Counted from the first letter of the stretch, positions 1-5,123 are shown. The stretch is DNA of 6,086 nt from an uncultured Ruminococcus sp. (GCA_900551505.1 URWK01000082.1:1-6086), one strand, 5' to 3'. Numbers and translations are program-made. The notes: a model not told the origin generated them from the letters alone.

Positions 1-55
1 AAAAAACCCCAATTATTGTACATATTAAACACAAAAATAAAACAAAACAATATTT

Positions 56-87
56 GGGGCCCCCCCCGCTGAGGGGGGCCTCGCCCC
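56..87 (-). terminator. Rho-independent terminator of the cotJ operon
   Basis: This GC-rich inverted repeat starts about 18 nt past the cotJC stop. A perfect 8-bp stem pairs GGCCCCCC (58-65) with GGGGGGCC (73-80), and GGGGC (56-60) with GCCCC (83-87) is an alternative outer pairing. On the minus strand the stem is followed by a T-rich stretch (about 55-30) broken by single A and G bases. The position and T-rich tail fit an intrinsic terminator for cotJABC. The runs of C8 (60-67) and G6 (73-78) are unusual. Confidence 0.8.
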
Positions 88-105
88 AATAATTTACAAG
101 AATTA

Positions 106-723
106 TTATTTTCTGCTTCTACCGCAATTCGCATCGAATGACGGGTTGCAGGCATAGAAGTTCTTGGCATTGAGATTATCCTGAGTTATACGCAGACATT
201 CACCGAAACGCTGGAAATGTACAATTTCACGTTCTCTGAGGAACTTAATCGGGTCACGGACATCGGGGTCATCTGCAAGCCTGAGAATATTGTCGTAAGT
301 TGAGCGGGCTTTCTGTTCTGCCGCCATGTCTTCAACAAGGTCGGTTATGGTATCTCCTTTTGACTGAAAGTAACTTGCGGTAAACGGGCTTCCGGATGCT
401 CCCGCAGGGTAAATTCCTGCCGTATGGTCAACAAAATATGTGTCAAAACCGCTTGCTTTTATCTGGTCAATGCTCATACCCTTGGTGAGCTGATAGAGAA
501 TAGCCGAAATCATTTCAACGTGTGCGAGTTCTTCCGTGCCTATGTCGGTAAGTGTGCCTTTCAGTTCCGCATAAGGCATAACATAACGCTGATTGAGATA
601 CCTGAGAGATGCGGCAATTTCTCCGTCAGGCCCTCCGAGTTGCGAGATGATGAATTTCGCAAGAGCAGGATTCGGATTTTTTATATTTACAGGATATTGC
701 AATTTTTTCTCATAAACCCACAT
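106..723 (-). CDS. cotJC: Spore coat protein CotJC, manganese-catalase family
   Basis: This 205-aa protein of the inner spore coat belongs to the dimanganese catalase family. The ferritin-like four-helix ligand set is intact: E35, E65 and H68 (ExxH), E136, and E166/H169 (a second ExxH). A metal-dependent peroxide-degrading role in the spore is therefore plausible, though activity cannot be read from sequence. The N-terminus MWVYEKKLQYPV is typical of CotJC. I chose ATG 723 over a non-ATG start 10 codons upstream because it follows the cotJB stop by 2 nt and has AGGGG about 12 nt before it. It is the last gene of cotJABC, with a terminator just after it. The C-terminal tail (about 186-205) is Asn/Cys/Arg rich, as in other CotJC proteins. 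Confidence 0.95.
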   Translation of the reverse strand: MWVYEKKLQYPVNIKNPNPALAKFIISQLGGPDGEIAASLRYLNQRYVMPYAELKGTLTDIGTEELAHVEMISAILYQLTKGMSIDQIKASGFDTYFVDHTAGIYPAGASGSPFTASYFQSKGDTITDLVEDMAAEQKARSTYDNILRLADDPDVRDPIKFLREREIVHFQRFGECLRITQDNLNAKNFYACNPSFDANCGRSRK

Positions 724-725
724 AA

Positions 726-977
726 TCAGTTCACGCCCCTTTCCCAAGGCCACGGTTCGTCAATCCATTCCCAGTGTAAATCATCTGTATTCTGAATAGC
801 GGTTACAGGTCCATAAAGGCTAGTGTATTCGTCATAAGCACAGTTGCGAAGTTCCTTGTACTGCCTGAAATATTTAAGGGCTTCAAGGCAGTCGGGGTGT
901 GTGTCGAGATAGAGATTAAGTTCATAGAGTGCGAAGTCATACATTTGAATGGCACGGAGAAGTTTATTTTTTTCCAT
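726..977 (-). CDS. cotJB: Spore coat protein CotJB
   Basis: This 83-aa protein is the small middle member of the CotJ coat operon. Recognisable family features are the YLDTHPD segment (23-29), the YGP motif (55-57) and the tryptophan-rich C-terminus HWEWIDEPWPWE (68-79). The ATG at 977 follows a near-ideal GGAGG with an 8-nt spacer. The gene overlaps the end of cotJA by 14 nt and stops 2 nt before cotJC, so translation of all three is probably coupled. In Bacillus CotJB belongs to an inner-coat complex with CotJA and CotJC; its biochemical role is unknown. Length and sequence are normal for the family. Confidence 0.95.
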   Translation of the reverse strand: MEKNKLLRAIQMYDFALYELNLYLDTHPDCLEALKYFRQYKELRNCAYDEYTSLYGPVTAIQNTDDLHWEWIDEPWPWERGVN

Positions 978-1158
978 ATTTCACACCTCCGTTGAAGCCT
1001 GCGGTAAACGGCAAGTCGAGTTCGGGAAACATAGTGCCACGTTTAAGGGCGGTTTCCTCATCATAAGGGATTTTCCATTTCTGCATGGGGACATACGCCA
1101 TAGCAAGAGGCGTTTCGGCAGGGAAACGGCAATCCTGGAAGTTCTGTTGTTCAGACAT
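964..1158 (-). CDS. cotJA: Spore coat associated protein CotJA
   Basis: This 64-aa protein is first in the cotJABC operon. The conserved CotJA core is visible as LAMAYVPMQKW (18-28) and LKRGTMFPELDLPF (38-51), followed by a glycine-rich tail ending YGKK. The open frame extends to 1227, but the start is set at ATG 1158 because AGGAG lies at 1170-1174 with an 11-nt spacer and because homology begins there. Upstream residues would come from the leader. CotJA is thought to be needed for CotJC assembly into the coat. The 74-nt gap to the upstream traX-like stop contains a sigma-E-like -10 element and no terminator. Confidence 0.93.
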   Translation of the reverse strand: MSEQQNFQDCRFPAETPLAMAYVPMQKWKIPYDEETALKRGTMFPELDLPFTAGFNGGVKYGKK

Positions 1159-1196
1159 AAAAAAATATACTCCTTTCCACAAAAGACTGATGTTAT

Positions 1197-1204
1197 AATC
1201 TATG
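1197..1204 (-). promoter_or_regulatory. Candidate sigma-E-type -10 element for cotJABC
   Basis: On the minus strand the 8-mer CATAGATT differs at one position from the sigma-E -10 consensus CATACAnT as I remember it. It would place the start near 1190, about 30 nt before cotJA and just upstream of its AGGAG. In Bacillus subtilis cotJ is transcribed by sigma-E, which supports the reading. The -35 side is weak: no good match lies about 14 nt upstream. A sigma-A -10 reading (TATAAC within the same stretch) lacks a -35. Confidence 0.35.
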
Positions 1205-1232
1205 CGAAAAAGAGTATATAGGTTCACATATT

Positions 1233-1931
1233 TCAGTGAGTGCGGTTAAGTATAAGATAAATCACTTCAAGTAACGCAAGGTGCAGAGGATAGAAGATAT
1301 AGAAAAAGTATTTGAGGTTAGCTTTTCCACGTTCGCCGTCATAGAAGTAAAGCAGAATAACGGATAAAAGACAAATACGTTGGATACCTCCGGAAGACAT
1401 CGAGAGCAGGAAAAGCCCTACAGTGAAGAAAAACAACTTTTTATTGCGGTTATCTGAAATTGACGCAAAGACAGGGACTAAAATTCCCCAGAAGCCGTAA
1501 TCTATTTCCACAACTCCCGTAATTGTCAGAACAACCGCAAGTGCAAGCCCAAATCCCACAAATCCTAAAACCTTTTTGAAACCCGAAAGAGAACATACAT
1601 ATTGCAACAGAAAGATGAGCAGGATTGAGATTGAGAAAGTCACGAGGATAGACATATAAAGGCTTCGTTCGGCGATATAGTAGACGACCTGACAGAAAAA
1701 CGCAAGTGAAAAAATTCGGAGAAAATAGCGGGGCTTGTTTGAAGTGTGTGAACAGCCTTCCGAAATCATGTATGCGAATATGGGAAACGAAAGCCTTCCT
1801 ATAATTCTGAAAAATTGCATATCGGGGAAAAACATAAGTCCCATATGGTCGATGAACATTGTCAAAGCACCGAATATTTTAAGCTGATTGGCATTTATAT
1901 GTATCGAAGTACGGAATTTGCCAAGTTCCAT
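1233..1931 (-). CDS. TraX family integral membrane protein
   Basis: This 232-aa polytopic membrane protein belongs to the TraX family (PF05857), named for the F-plasmid enzyme that N-acetylates pilin. Family blocks are FIDHMG (26-31), GRLSFPIFAY (45-54), EGCSHTSN (58-65), YGFWGIL (145-151) and FYIFYPLH (210-217), separated by six to eight hydrophobic segments. An acyl/acetyl-transfer role on an envelope substrate is an inference; chromosomal Firmicutes members are uncharacterised and no conjugation gene is nearby. The start is ATG 1931, preceded by GGGTGA inside the last codons of yjbQ. A longer reading would need a TTG at 1955. One nucleotide separates it from the yjbQ stop, so translation is probably coupled. 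Confidence 0.85.
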   Translation of the reverse strand: MELGKFRTSIHINANQLKIFGALTMFIDHMGLMFFPDMQFFRIIGRLSFPIFAYMISEGCSHTSNKPRYFLRIFSLAFFCQVVYYIAERSLYMSILVTFSISILLIFLLQYVCSLSGFKKVLGFVGFGLALAVVLTITGVVEIDYGFWGILVPVFASISDNRNKKLFFFTVGLFLLSMSSGGIQRICLLSVILLYFYDGERGKANLKYFFYIFYPLHLALLEVIYLILNRTH

Positions 1932-1932
1932 T

Positions 1933-2331
1933 TTATTCACCCATGCACTGTACAAAGAAGTGTCTTACACGAGGGCCGTCAAATTCGCAGAAATATATAC
2001 CTTGCCAAGTCCCGAGTACCAGTTTGCCGTTTTCGATAATAATGGTTTTCTCAACTCCTATACAGGAAGACTTGAGATGTGCGGAAGAGTTTCCCTCTGC
2101 ATGACGAAATTCGGGACGGTCGGGAAAAGCCTTGTCAAGACCGAAAAGCATATCCGTAACAACATTCGGGTCGGCGTTTTCGTTTATTGTAATGCCTGCG
2201 GTTGTGTGCGGACAGAATACAACGCAGATACCGCTTCTGATATTGCTTTCCTGAACGGCATAAATGACATCTTCGGTGATATTAACGAACTGTTCTTCTT
2301 TTTTGGTGGTAATACTGTACTGGAAAATCAT
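1933..2331 (-). CDS. yjbQ: YjbQ/UPF0047 family protein, secondary thiamine-phosphate synthase type
   Basis: This 132-aa single-domain protein is a full-length member of UPF0047 (YjbQ). The signature runs in order: PHTTAGI (41-47), NENAD (50-54), HAEGN (77-81), H85, LGTWQGI (106-112) and EFDGPR (116-121). The conserved histidines form the presumed active or metal site. The family is annotated as secondary thiamine-phosphate synthase because E. coli YjbQ weakly replaces ThiE; the physiological role is unsettled. ATG 2331 has AGGAG with a short 6-7 nt spacer. The gene lies 23 nt after the GT2 stop and 1 nt before the TraX gene, so it is probably the middle gene of that operon. Nothing nearby points to thiamine synthesis. 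Confidence 0.93.
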   Translation of the reverse strand: MIFQYSITTKKEEQFVNITEDVIYAVQESNIRSGICVVFCPHTTAGITINENADPNVVTDMLFGLDKAFPDRPEFRHAEGNSSAHLKSSCIGVEKTIIIENGKLVLGTWQGIYFCEFDGPRVRHFFVQCMGE

Positions 2332-2354
2332 AGTTTTCTCCTTTTTAAGTAAAT

Positions 2355-3308
2355 TTATTTTTTGTCATTGTCGTCAAGGTATTTTTCTATAATGAATTTC
2401 GGGCGGTGCTTTGTTTCAAGGTACACTTTGCCGACATATTCGCCCACAATTCCTATTGCGATAAGTTGTAAGCCTCCTGTTAACCAGACGGAAACGGTTG
2501 TGAAATTGACGGTTGCACCTGCTATACGGCTGATTAAGAGGCAGATAAACACGATAAAGCTTATACAGAAAATCAATGCTCCGAGTCCTGTAATCATCTT
2601 TATAGGTTTGGTAGAGAGGGAAGTTATTCCCTCCATCGCAAAGGCGAGCATTTTTTTAAGCGGATATTTTGATTCACCTGCAAATCTTTCTTTTCTCTCA
2701 TAGTAAACGCAGTCGCTCTTGTAGCCAATCATAGGCACAATACCTCTGAGGAACAAATTGACTTCGCCGAACTGTTCCAGTCCGTCCAATGCACGTCTGC
2801 TCATAAGTCTGTAGTCAGCGTGATTATAGGTAACTTCCGCTCCGAGGCGGTTCATAACCTTGTAGAAACCTTCGGCAGTGGTTTTTTTGAAGAAAGTATC
2901 GGTTTTTCTTGCGGAACGTACACCGTATACAATATCGCAGTTTTCGAGAGTGAATTTATCGACCATTTCGTCAATGGCGTTTATATCGTCCTGCAAGTCC
3001 GCATCGAGAGAAATTGCCGCATCGCAATAATTTTTTACAGTCATCAGACCTGCAAGCAAGGCATTCTGATGTCCACGGTTACGGGAAAGTTTCACACCCT
3101 GAAAAACCGGATTCTGGGCGTGGAGATTTTCAATAAGTTCCCAGGTTCTGTCTTTCGAGCCGTCATTTACAAAAACAATACGGCTTTTTTCGGAGATTTT
3201 CTGTTTCTGAACCAGAGAATTTATTTTTTCAAGTAACTGTTTTGAAGTTTCAGGTAAGACTTCTTCTTCATTATAGCATGGAATAACGAGATAGAGAACA
3301 CATGACAT
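2355..3308 (-). CDS. GT2 family membrane glycosyltransferase (GtrB/DPM1-like)
   Basis: This 317-aa protein has the layout of polyprenyl-phosphate sugar transferases (GtrB, ArnC, DPM1 group). A GT-A catalytic domain comes first, with VIPCYNEE (8-15), VNDGSKD (47-53), the metal-binding DAD at 102-104 in LDADLQDD, and ADYRLMS (164-170). A lipid-carrier-side motif ERFAGESKYP follows (207-216), then two membrane helices (about 236-262 and 270-297). It probably moves a sugar from a nucleotide donor to undecaprenyl phosphate at the inner face of the membrane; the sugar cannot be told. No GtrA flippase or dedicated acceptor-side transferase is visible, so its pathway is open. ATG 3308 follows AAAGGGA. 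It is the first gene of a probable operon with yjbQ and the TraX gene. Confidence 0.92.
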   Translation of the reverse strand: MSCVLYLVIPCYNEEEVLPETSKQLLEKINSLVQKQKISEKSRIVFVNDGSKDRTWELIENLHAQNPVFQGVKLSRNRGHQNALLAGLMTVKNYCDAAISLDADLQDDINAIDEMVDKFTLENCDIVYGVRSARKTDTFFKKTTAEGFYKVMNRLGAEVTYNHADYRLMSRRALDGLEQFGEVNLFLRGIVPMIGYKSDCVYYERKERFAGESKYPLKKMLAFAMEGITSLSTKPIKMITGLGALIFCISFIVFICLLISRIAGATVNFTTVSVWLTGGLQLIAIGIVGEYVGKVYLETKHRPKFIIEKYLDDNDKK

Positions 3309-3362
3309 AATTTTTATATCCCTTTCTTTTGTGTTTTACTTATAAATATAATCACAGAAAAA

Positions 3363-3391
3363 ATTATAACGCATAATCAAAAGAAAAGCAA
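3363..3391 (-). promoter_or_regulatory. Candidate sigma-A promoter for the GT2-yjbQ-traX operon
   Basis: A perfect TATAAT lies on the minus strand at 3368-3363. A weak -35 (TTGCTT, 3391-3386) sits 17 nt upstream, inside the pdaA terminator stem. The predicted start is near 3356, giving a leader of about 48 nt. A second AT-rich -10-like stretch follows at about 3345, so the exact start is uncertain. Confidence 0.4.
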
Positions 3392-3415
3392 GGCATTTTT
3401 AAAATACCTTGCTTT
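3385..3415 (-). terminator. Rho-independent terminator after pdaA
   Basis: The arms AAAGCAAGG (3385-3393) and CCTTGCTTT (3407-3415) pair perfectly. After one mismatch, ATTTT pairs with AAAAT around a single-base loop. Reading on the minus strand, the stem runs into TTTTCTTTTG. It starts 8 nt after the pdaA stop codon, so it closes the pdaA transcript and separates it from the GT2 operon. Confidence 0.85.
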
Positions 3416-3422
3416 GTGAAAT

Positions 3423-4190
3423 TTAAAGTACAAACCCCTTTGCACGCAGACCGTCAATAACATCACCGAGTATTTGTGCATTGGTGGAAGAAACAGAGTG
3501 GAGCAGGAATATACCGCCTGAATGGCCTGCATTTACAGCCTTCTGTAAAGATGAAGCCGGTTCGGGCTGTTTATCTGTAATCCAGTCCACATAAGCGTAA
3601 CTCCAGAACAGAGTTTTGTAACCGCACAGTTGAGTAACTGAAAGAGAAGTTTCGGAAAATTCTCCGCACGGAGGTCTGAGGTACTGCATTTCATAGCCGT
3701 AATTTTCGAGTACATAGTTATGAAGTGACATAATTTCCTCTTTCATTTCGCTTTCTGAAAGAGCAGGCATTGAAGCGTGTGTCATTCCGTGGTTTCCGAG
3801 GGTATGACCTTCCTCAATCATTCTCTTTACAAGTTCTGTTTCTTTTTTGGCATAGTCGCCCGTAAGAAAGAAAATAGCCCTGACATTTTTCTCTTTAAGC
3901 GTGTCAAGGATAGGGGCGGTATAACCGTTTTCGTACCCCTGGTCAAACGTCAGAATAATTCTGTTTTCTTCTGAATTGAGAGCATAAGCGTCATACTTGC
4001 CATACAGGGAATTAAAATCGACAGCTCCTGTAGGGCGGTTTTCTCCGTCAACGGCTGTGCCTTGTCCGTAACCGTGTTTAGCGGTATCGAGGGCGAAGAC
4101 CGTAGAAGTGTTCCCCGAGAGGAACAGACAGAATATAACAGCACTTATAAGGACGGAGATAAAAGTATTCTTTTCTCTGATTTTGTTCAT
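3423..4190 (-). CDS. pdaA: PdaA-type polysaccharide deacetylase, N-acetylmuramic acid deacetylase
   Basis: This 255-aa exported NodB-domain protein most resembles PdaA, which deacetylates N-acetylmuramic acid so that muramic delta-lactam can form in spore cortex. A signal peptide (1-33) has a basic start, a hydrophobic core and a likely VFA cleavage site. NodB motifs follow: TFDQGYENG (81-89), GNHGMTH with metal ligands H134 and H138, RPPCG (172-176), YVDW (200-203) and LLHSVS with H231. The second acid of the usual TFDD is Gln here; PdaA also departs from Asp at this site. The C-terminus stops right after the domain, shorter than I recall for Bacillus PdaA. ATG 4190 has GGGGAG at the right distance; the ATG at 4202 has no ribosome site and would itself overlap that element. 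It has a promoter of its own after ireB. Confidence 0.88.
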   Translation of the reverse strand: MNKIREKNTFISVLISAVIFCLFLSGNTSTVFALDTAKHGYGQGTAVDGENRPTGAVDFNSLYGKYDAYALNSEENRIILTFDQGYENGYTAPILDTLKEKNVRAIFFLTGDYAKKETELVKRMIEEGHTLGNHGMTHASMPALSESEMKEEIMSLHNYVLENYGYEMQYLRPPCGEFSETSLSVTQLCGYKTLFWSYAYVDWITDKQPEPASSLQKAVNAGHSGGIFLLHSVSSTNAQILGDVIDGLRAKGFVL

Positions 4191-4220
4191 AATTCTCCCC
4201 ATAATTCAGCCGTTTAATTA

Positions 4221-4245
4221 TTGCGGAAACTCTGAGTTACCGCAA
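4221..4245 (-). repeat. Inverted repeat at the predicted pdaA transcript start
   Basis: A 25-nt imperfect palindrome has arms TTGCGG (4221-4226) and CCGCAA (4240-4245), one mismatch, then 4 more pairs around a 3-nt loop. It begins where the transcript from the adjacent TATAAT should start, so it is either a hairpin at the 5' end of the mRNA or a DNA operator. No T-run follows on either strand, which argues against a terminator. The DUF1540 leader carries a similar hairpin at the same place. Confidence 0.6.
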
Positions 4246-4249
4246 ATAT

Positions 4250-4278
4250 ATTATAACCTTACGGAGAAAAATATATGT
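4250..4278 (-). promoter_or_regulatory. Promoter for pdaA, possibly forespore (sigma-F/G) type
   Basis: On the minus strand GGTTATAAT (4258-4250) matches both a perfect sigma-A -10 (TATAAT) and, in full, the GGnnAnAnT form of sigma-F/G -10 regions as I recall it. Upstream by 15 nt is ACATA (4278-4274), one base off the GYATA -35 of these factors; there is no TTGACA-like -35. Bacillus pdaA is sigma-G dependent, which favours the forespore reading. It lies just past the ireB stop codon. Confidence 0.5.
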
Positions 4279-4287
4279 GCGGGAAAA

Positions 4288-4530
4288 TCAGCCTTTGAGG
4301 TAAGATTTTACAAGTATCTGGAGAAGTTCATCACGGTCAATGTGTCTGATGAGGCTTCTGGCGTTATTGTAAGTGGTTATGTATGTCGGGTCTTCAGAGA
4401 GAATGTAGCCGACAATCTGGTTAATCGGGTTATAACCTTTCTGCATAAGAGCATCGTAGATAATAGTGAGATTTTTTTTGATTTCTGCTTCACGGTTATT
4501 AACAGAAAAAGTCATAGTTTTATCGTTCAT
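4288..4530 (-). CDS. ireB: IreB family regulatory phosphoprotein (UPF0297/DUF965)
   Basis: This 80-aa cytoplasmic protein is almost entirely the IreB domain, with the family hallmarks KGYNPINQIVGYILS (31-45), DPTYIT (47-52), YNNAR (54-58) and a C-terminal helix ending LVKSYLKG. In Enterococcus faecalis IreB is phosphorylated on two N-terminal threonines by the PASTA kinase IreK and affects cephalosporin resistance; T5 and T7 here are the likely equivalents. The open frame reaches 4608, but ATG 4530 is chosen because AGGGGG lies at 4547-4542 and the extra residues would come from the leader hairpin. In many Firmicutes the gene sits between alaS and ruvX; neither is adjacent here. It stands alone with its own promoter, and pdaA starts 97 nt further on. 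Confidence 0.93.
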   Translation of the reverse strand: MNDKTMTFSVNNREAEIKKNLTIIYDALMQKGYNPINQIVGYILSEDPTYITTYNNARSLIRHIDRDELLQILVKSYLKG

Positions 4531-4564
4531 AATTTTAAAAACCCCCTGTTTAGATATTTTAGCG

Positions 4565-4615
4565 AAAAAATTCAATACAGTATGTGTCAGAGGGGCTGAC
4601 TTTGCCATACTGTAT
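4565..4615 (-). promoter_or_regulatory. Structured ireB leader: hairpin plus U-run
   Basis: A perfect 10-bp outer stem pairs ATACAGTATG (4575-4584) with CATACTGTAT (4606-4615). An asymmetric internal loop follows, then a 5-bp inner stem (GTCAG/CTGAC) and a 5-nt apical loop reading CCCCT on the minus strand (4595-4591). On that strand a T6 run (4570-4565) starts 4 nt after the stem, as in an attenuator. The loop is exactly complementary to AGGGG of the ireB ribosome site. The structure lies between the predicted start (about 4628) and the gene, so it belongs to the ireB leader. No known riboswitch or T-box core was recognised. Confidence 0.6.
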
Positions 4616-4634
4616 CTGTTGTCTAATCAAAACC

Positions 4635-4663
4635 ATTATAACATAATAATCTGAATTTGTAAA
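4635..4663 (-). promoter_or_regulatory. Sigma-A promoter for ireB
   Basis: On the minus strand TTTACA (4663-4658, five of six to consensus) is separated by exactly 17 nt from a perfect TATAAT (4640-4635) carrying an extended-10 TG one base upstream. This is the best promoter in the window and implies vegetative, fairly strong transcription. The predicted start is near 4628, giving a leader of about 98 nt. Confidence 0.8.
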
Positions 4664-4705
4664 TAGGGAAAGAGCCTTACAAAGTCCACGAAAACAGCAG
4701 AAAAA

Positions 4706-4729
4706 GGGTAATTCCCGAAAGAATACCCC
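4706..4729 (-). terminator. Rho-independent terminator after the DUF1540 gene
   Basis: On the minus strand GGGTATTC pairs with GAATTACCC (one bulged base) around a 6-nt loop and is followed at once by TTTTTCTGCTGTTTTC. It lies about 50 nt past the DUF1540 stop and upstream of the ireB promoter, so it separates the two transcripts. Confidence 0.8.
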
Positions 4730-4779
4730 TTATCTGCATCATTCTGAAAAAGACCTTATATAATTCCCGATATCACCGG

Positions 4780-4968
4780 TTAGCAGCAGGAACGCTTAAC
4801 GAAAGAATTGCAGTCTGTGCATTCCGGAACTGTCGGATTAGGTTCATGAGTGCCTACACTGATAACATCGAGTGAACAGTAATTTTCTGTACCCATGTTG
4901 TATTTACATTCGTGAACGCTACATTTGATACTTGAATTCTTATGCATATTTTCCATGGTATTTACCAT
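4780..4968 (-). CDS. DUF1540 domain-containing small cysteine-rich protein
   Basis: This is a 62-aa protein from the ATG at 4968. The DUF1540 (PF07561) core runs from IKCSVHEC (14-21) through NYCSLDVISVGTHEPNP (29-45) to PECTDC (48-53), with cysteines at 16, 21, 31, 50 and 53 and a CC pair at the very end. The cysteine spacing suggests metal binding, but no function is known for the family. The start is uncertain: 4968 has GGGA just upstream with a short spacer, while in-frame ATGs at 4956 and 4947 lack clear ribosome sites, and a TTG at 5034 would lie at the predicted transcript start. It is a single-gene unit with its own promoter, leader hairpins and terminator. The promoter resembles that of pdaA, so spore-linked expression is possible. 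Confidence 0.85.
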   Translation of the reverse strand: MVNTMENMHKNSSIKCSVHECKYNMGTENYCSLDVISVGTHEPNPTVPECTDCNSFVKRSCC

Positions 4969-4970
4969 TG

Positions 4971-4995
4971 CTTCCCAAGATATGTTATTGGGAAG
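4971..4995 (-). promoter_or_regulatory. Hairpin covering the DUF1540 ribosome site
   Basis: CTTCCCAA (4971-4978) and TTGGGAAG (4988-4995) form a perfect 8-bp stem around a 9-nt loop. Its 3' arm on the mRNA is the GGGAAG that would serve as ribosome site for ATG 4968, which lies 2 nt further on. The structure could therefore restrain translation. No T-run follows, so it is not a terminator. Confidence 0.5.
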
Positions 4996-5017
4996 CCCTT
5001 TCCGAAGTATTTTTTTG

Positions 5018-5033
5018 TGCGGTTCTTTCCGCA
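5018..5033 (-). repeat. Small hairpin at the predicted DUF1540 transcript start
   Basis: TGCGG and CCGCA pair perfectly around a 6-nt loop. The first arm begins about 6 nt after the TATAAT of the DUF1540 promoter, so the hairpin would sit at the 5' end of the mRNA. The pdaA promoter has a hairpin with the same TTGCGG first arm at the same distance. Confidence 0.5.
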
Positions 5034-5038
5034 ATAGT

Positions 5039-5066
5039 ATTATAACCCATGATAAAAACTTTATGC
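5039..5066 (-). promoter_or_regulatory. Promoter for the DUF1540 gene, possibly forespore type
   Basis: On the minus strand GGTTATAAT (5047-5039) contains a perfect TATAAT and also fits the sigma-F/G -10 form GGnnAnAnT. GCATA (5066-5062), a full match to GYATA, lies 14 nt upstream, slightly short of the usual spacing. No TTGACA-like -35 is present at 17 nt. The start is predicted near 5032, giving a leader of about 65 nt that holds two hairpins. Confidence 0.5.
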
Positions 5067-5097
5067 AGAAAAATTTCAGGCTTTAAAAAATTTTTAT

Positions 5098-5121
5098 TTT
5101 CGGGGGGCGACTATCCCGAAA
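5098..5121 (-). terminator. Weak candidate terminator upstream of the DUF1540 promoter
   Basis: TTTCGGG (5098-5104) pairs perfectly with CCCGAAA (5115-5121) around a 10-nt loop. On the minus strand a T6 run follows, but only after several A-rich bases. It could end transcripts arriving from pflA; the delayed T-run makes this tentative. Confidence 0.4.
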
Positions 5122-5123
5122 GC

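Noticed and set aside
60..78. C8 and G6 tracts as a phase-variation switch
   Set aside because: They lie in a terminator stem after cotJC, outside any reading frame or promoter spacer.
1888..2352. 154-codon plus-strand open frame over traX and yjbQ
   Set aside because: It is antisense to two genes with strong family signatures, resembles no family, and has no ribosome site.
4108..4599. 163-codon plus-strand open frame over the start of pdaA and ireB
   Set aside because: It crosses two recognised genes and their control regions on the opposite strand and shows no recognisable domain.
4288..4608. 106-aa version of ireB starting at 4608
   Set aside because: The extra 26 residues are translated from the leader hairpin and U-run; IreB homology and the ribosome site both place the start at 4530.
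4565..4615. ireB leader as a T-box or known riboswitch
   Set aside because: No T-box core or recognisable riboswitch aptamer core was found, and the leader is under 100 nt.
4780..5034. 84-aa version of the DUF1540 protein from a TTG at 5034
   Set aside because: That TTG lies at the predicted transcription start, lacks a ribosome site, and the extra residues read through two hairpins.
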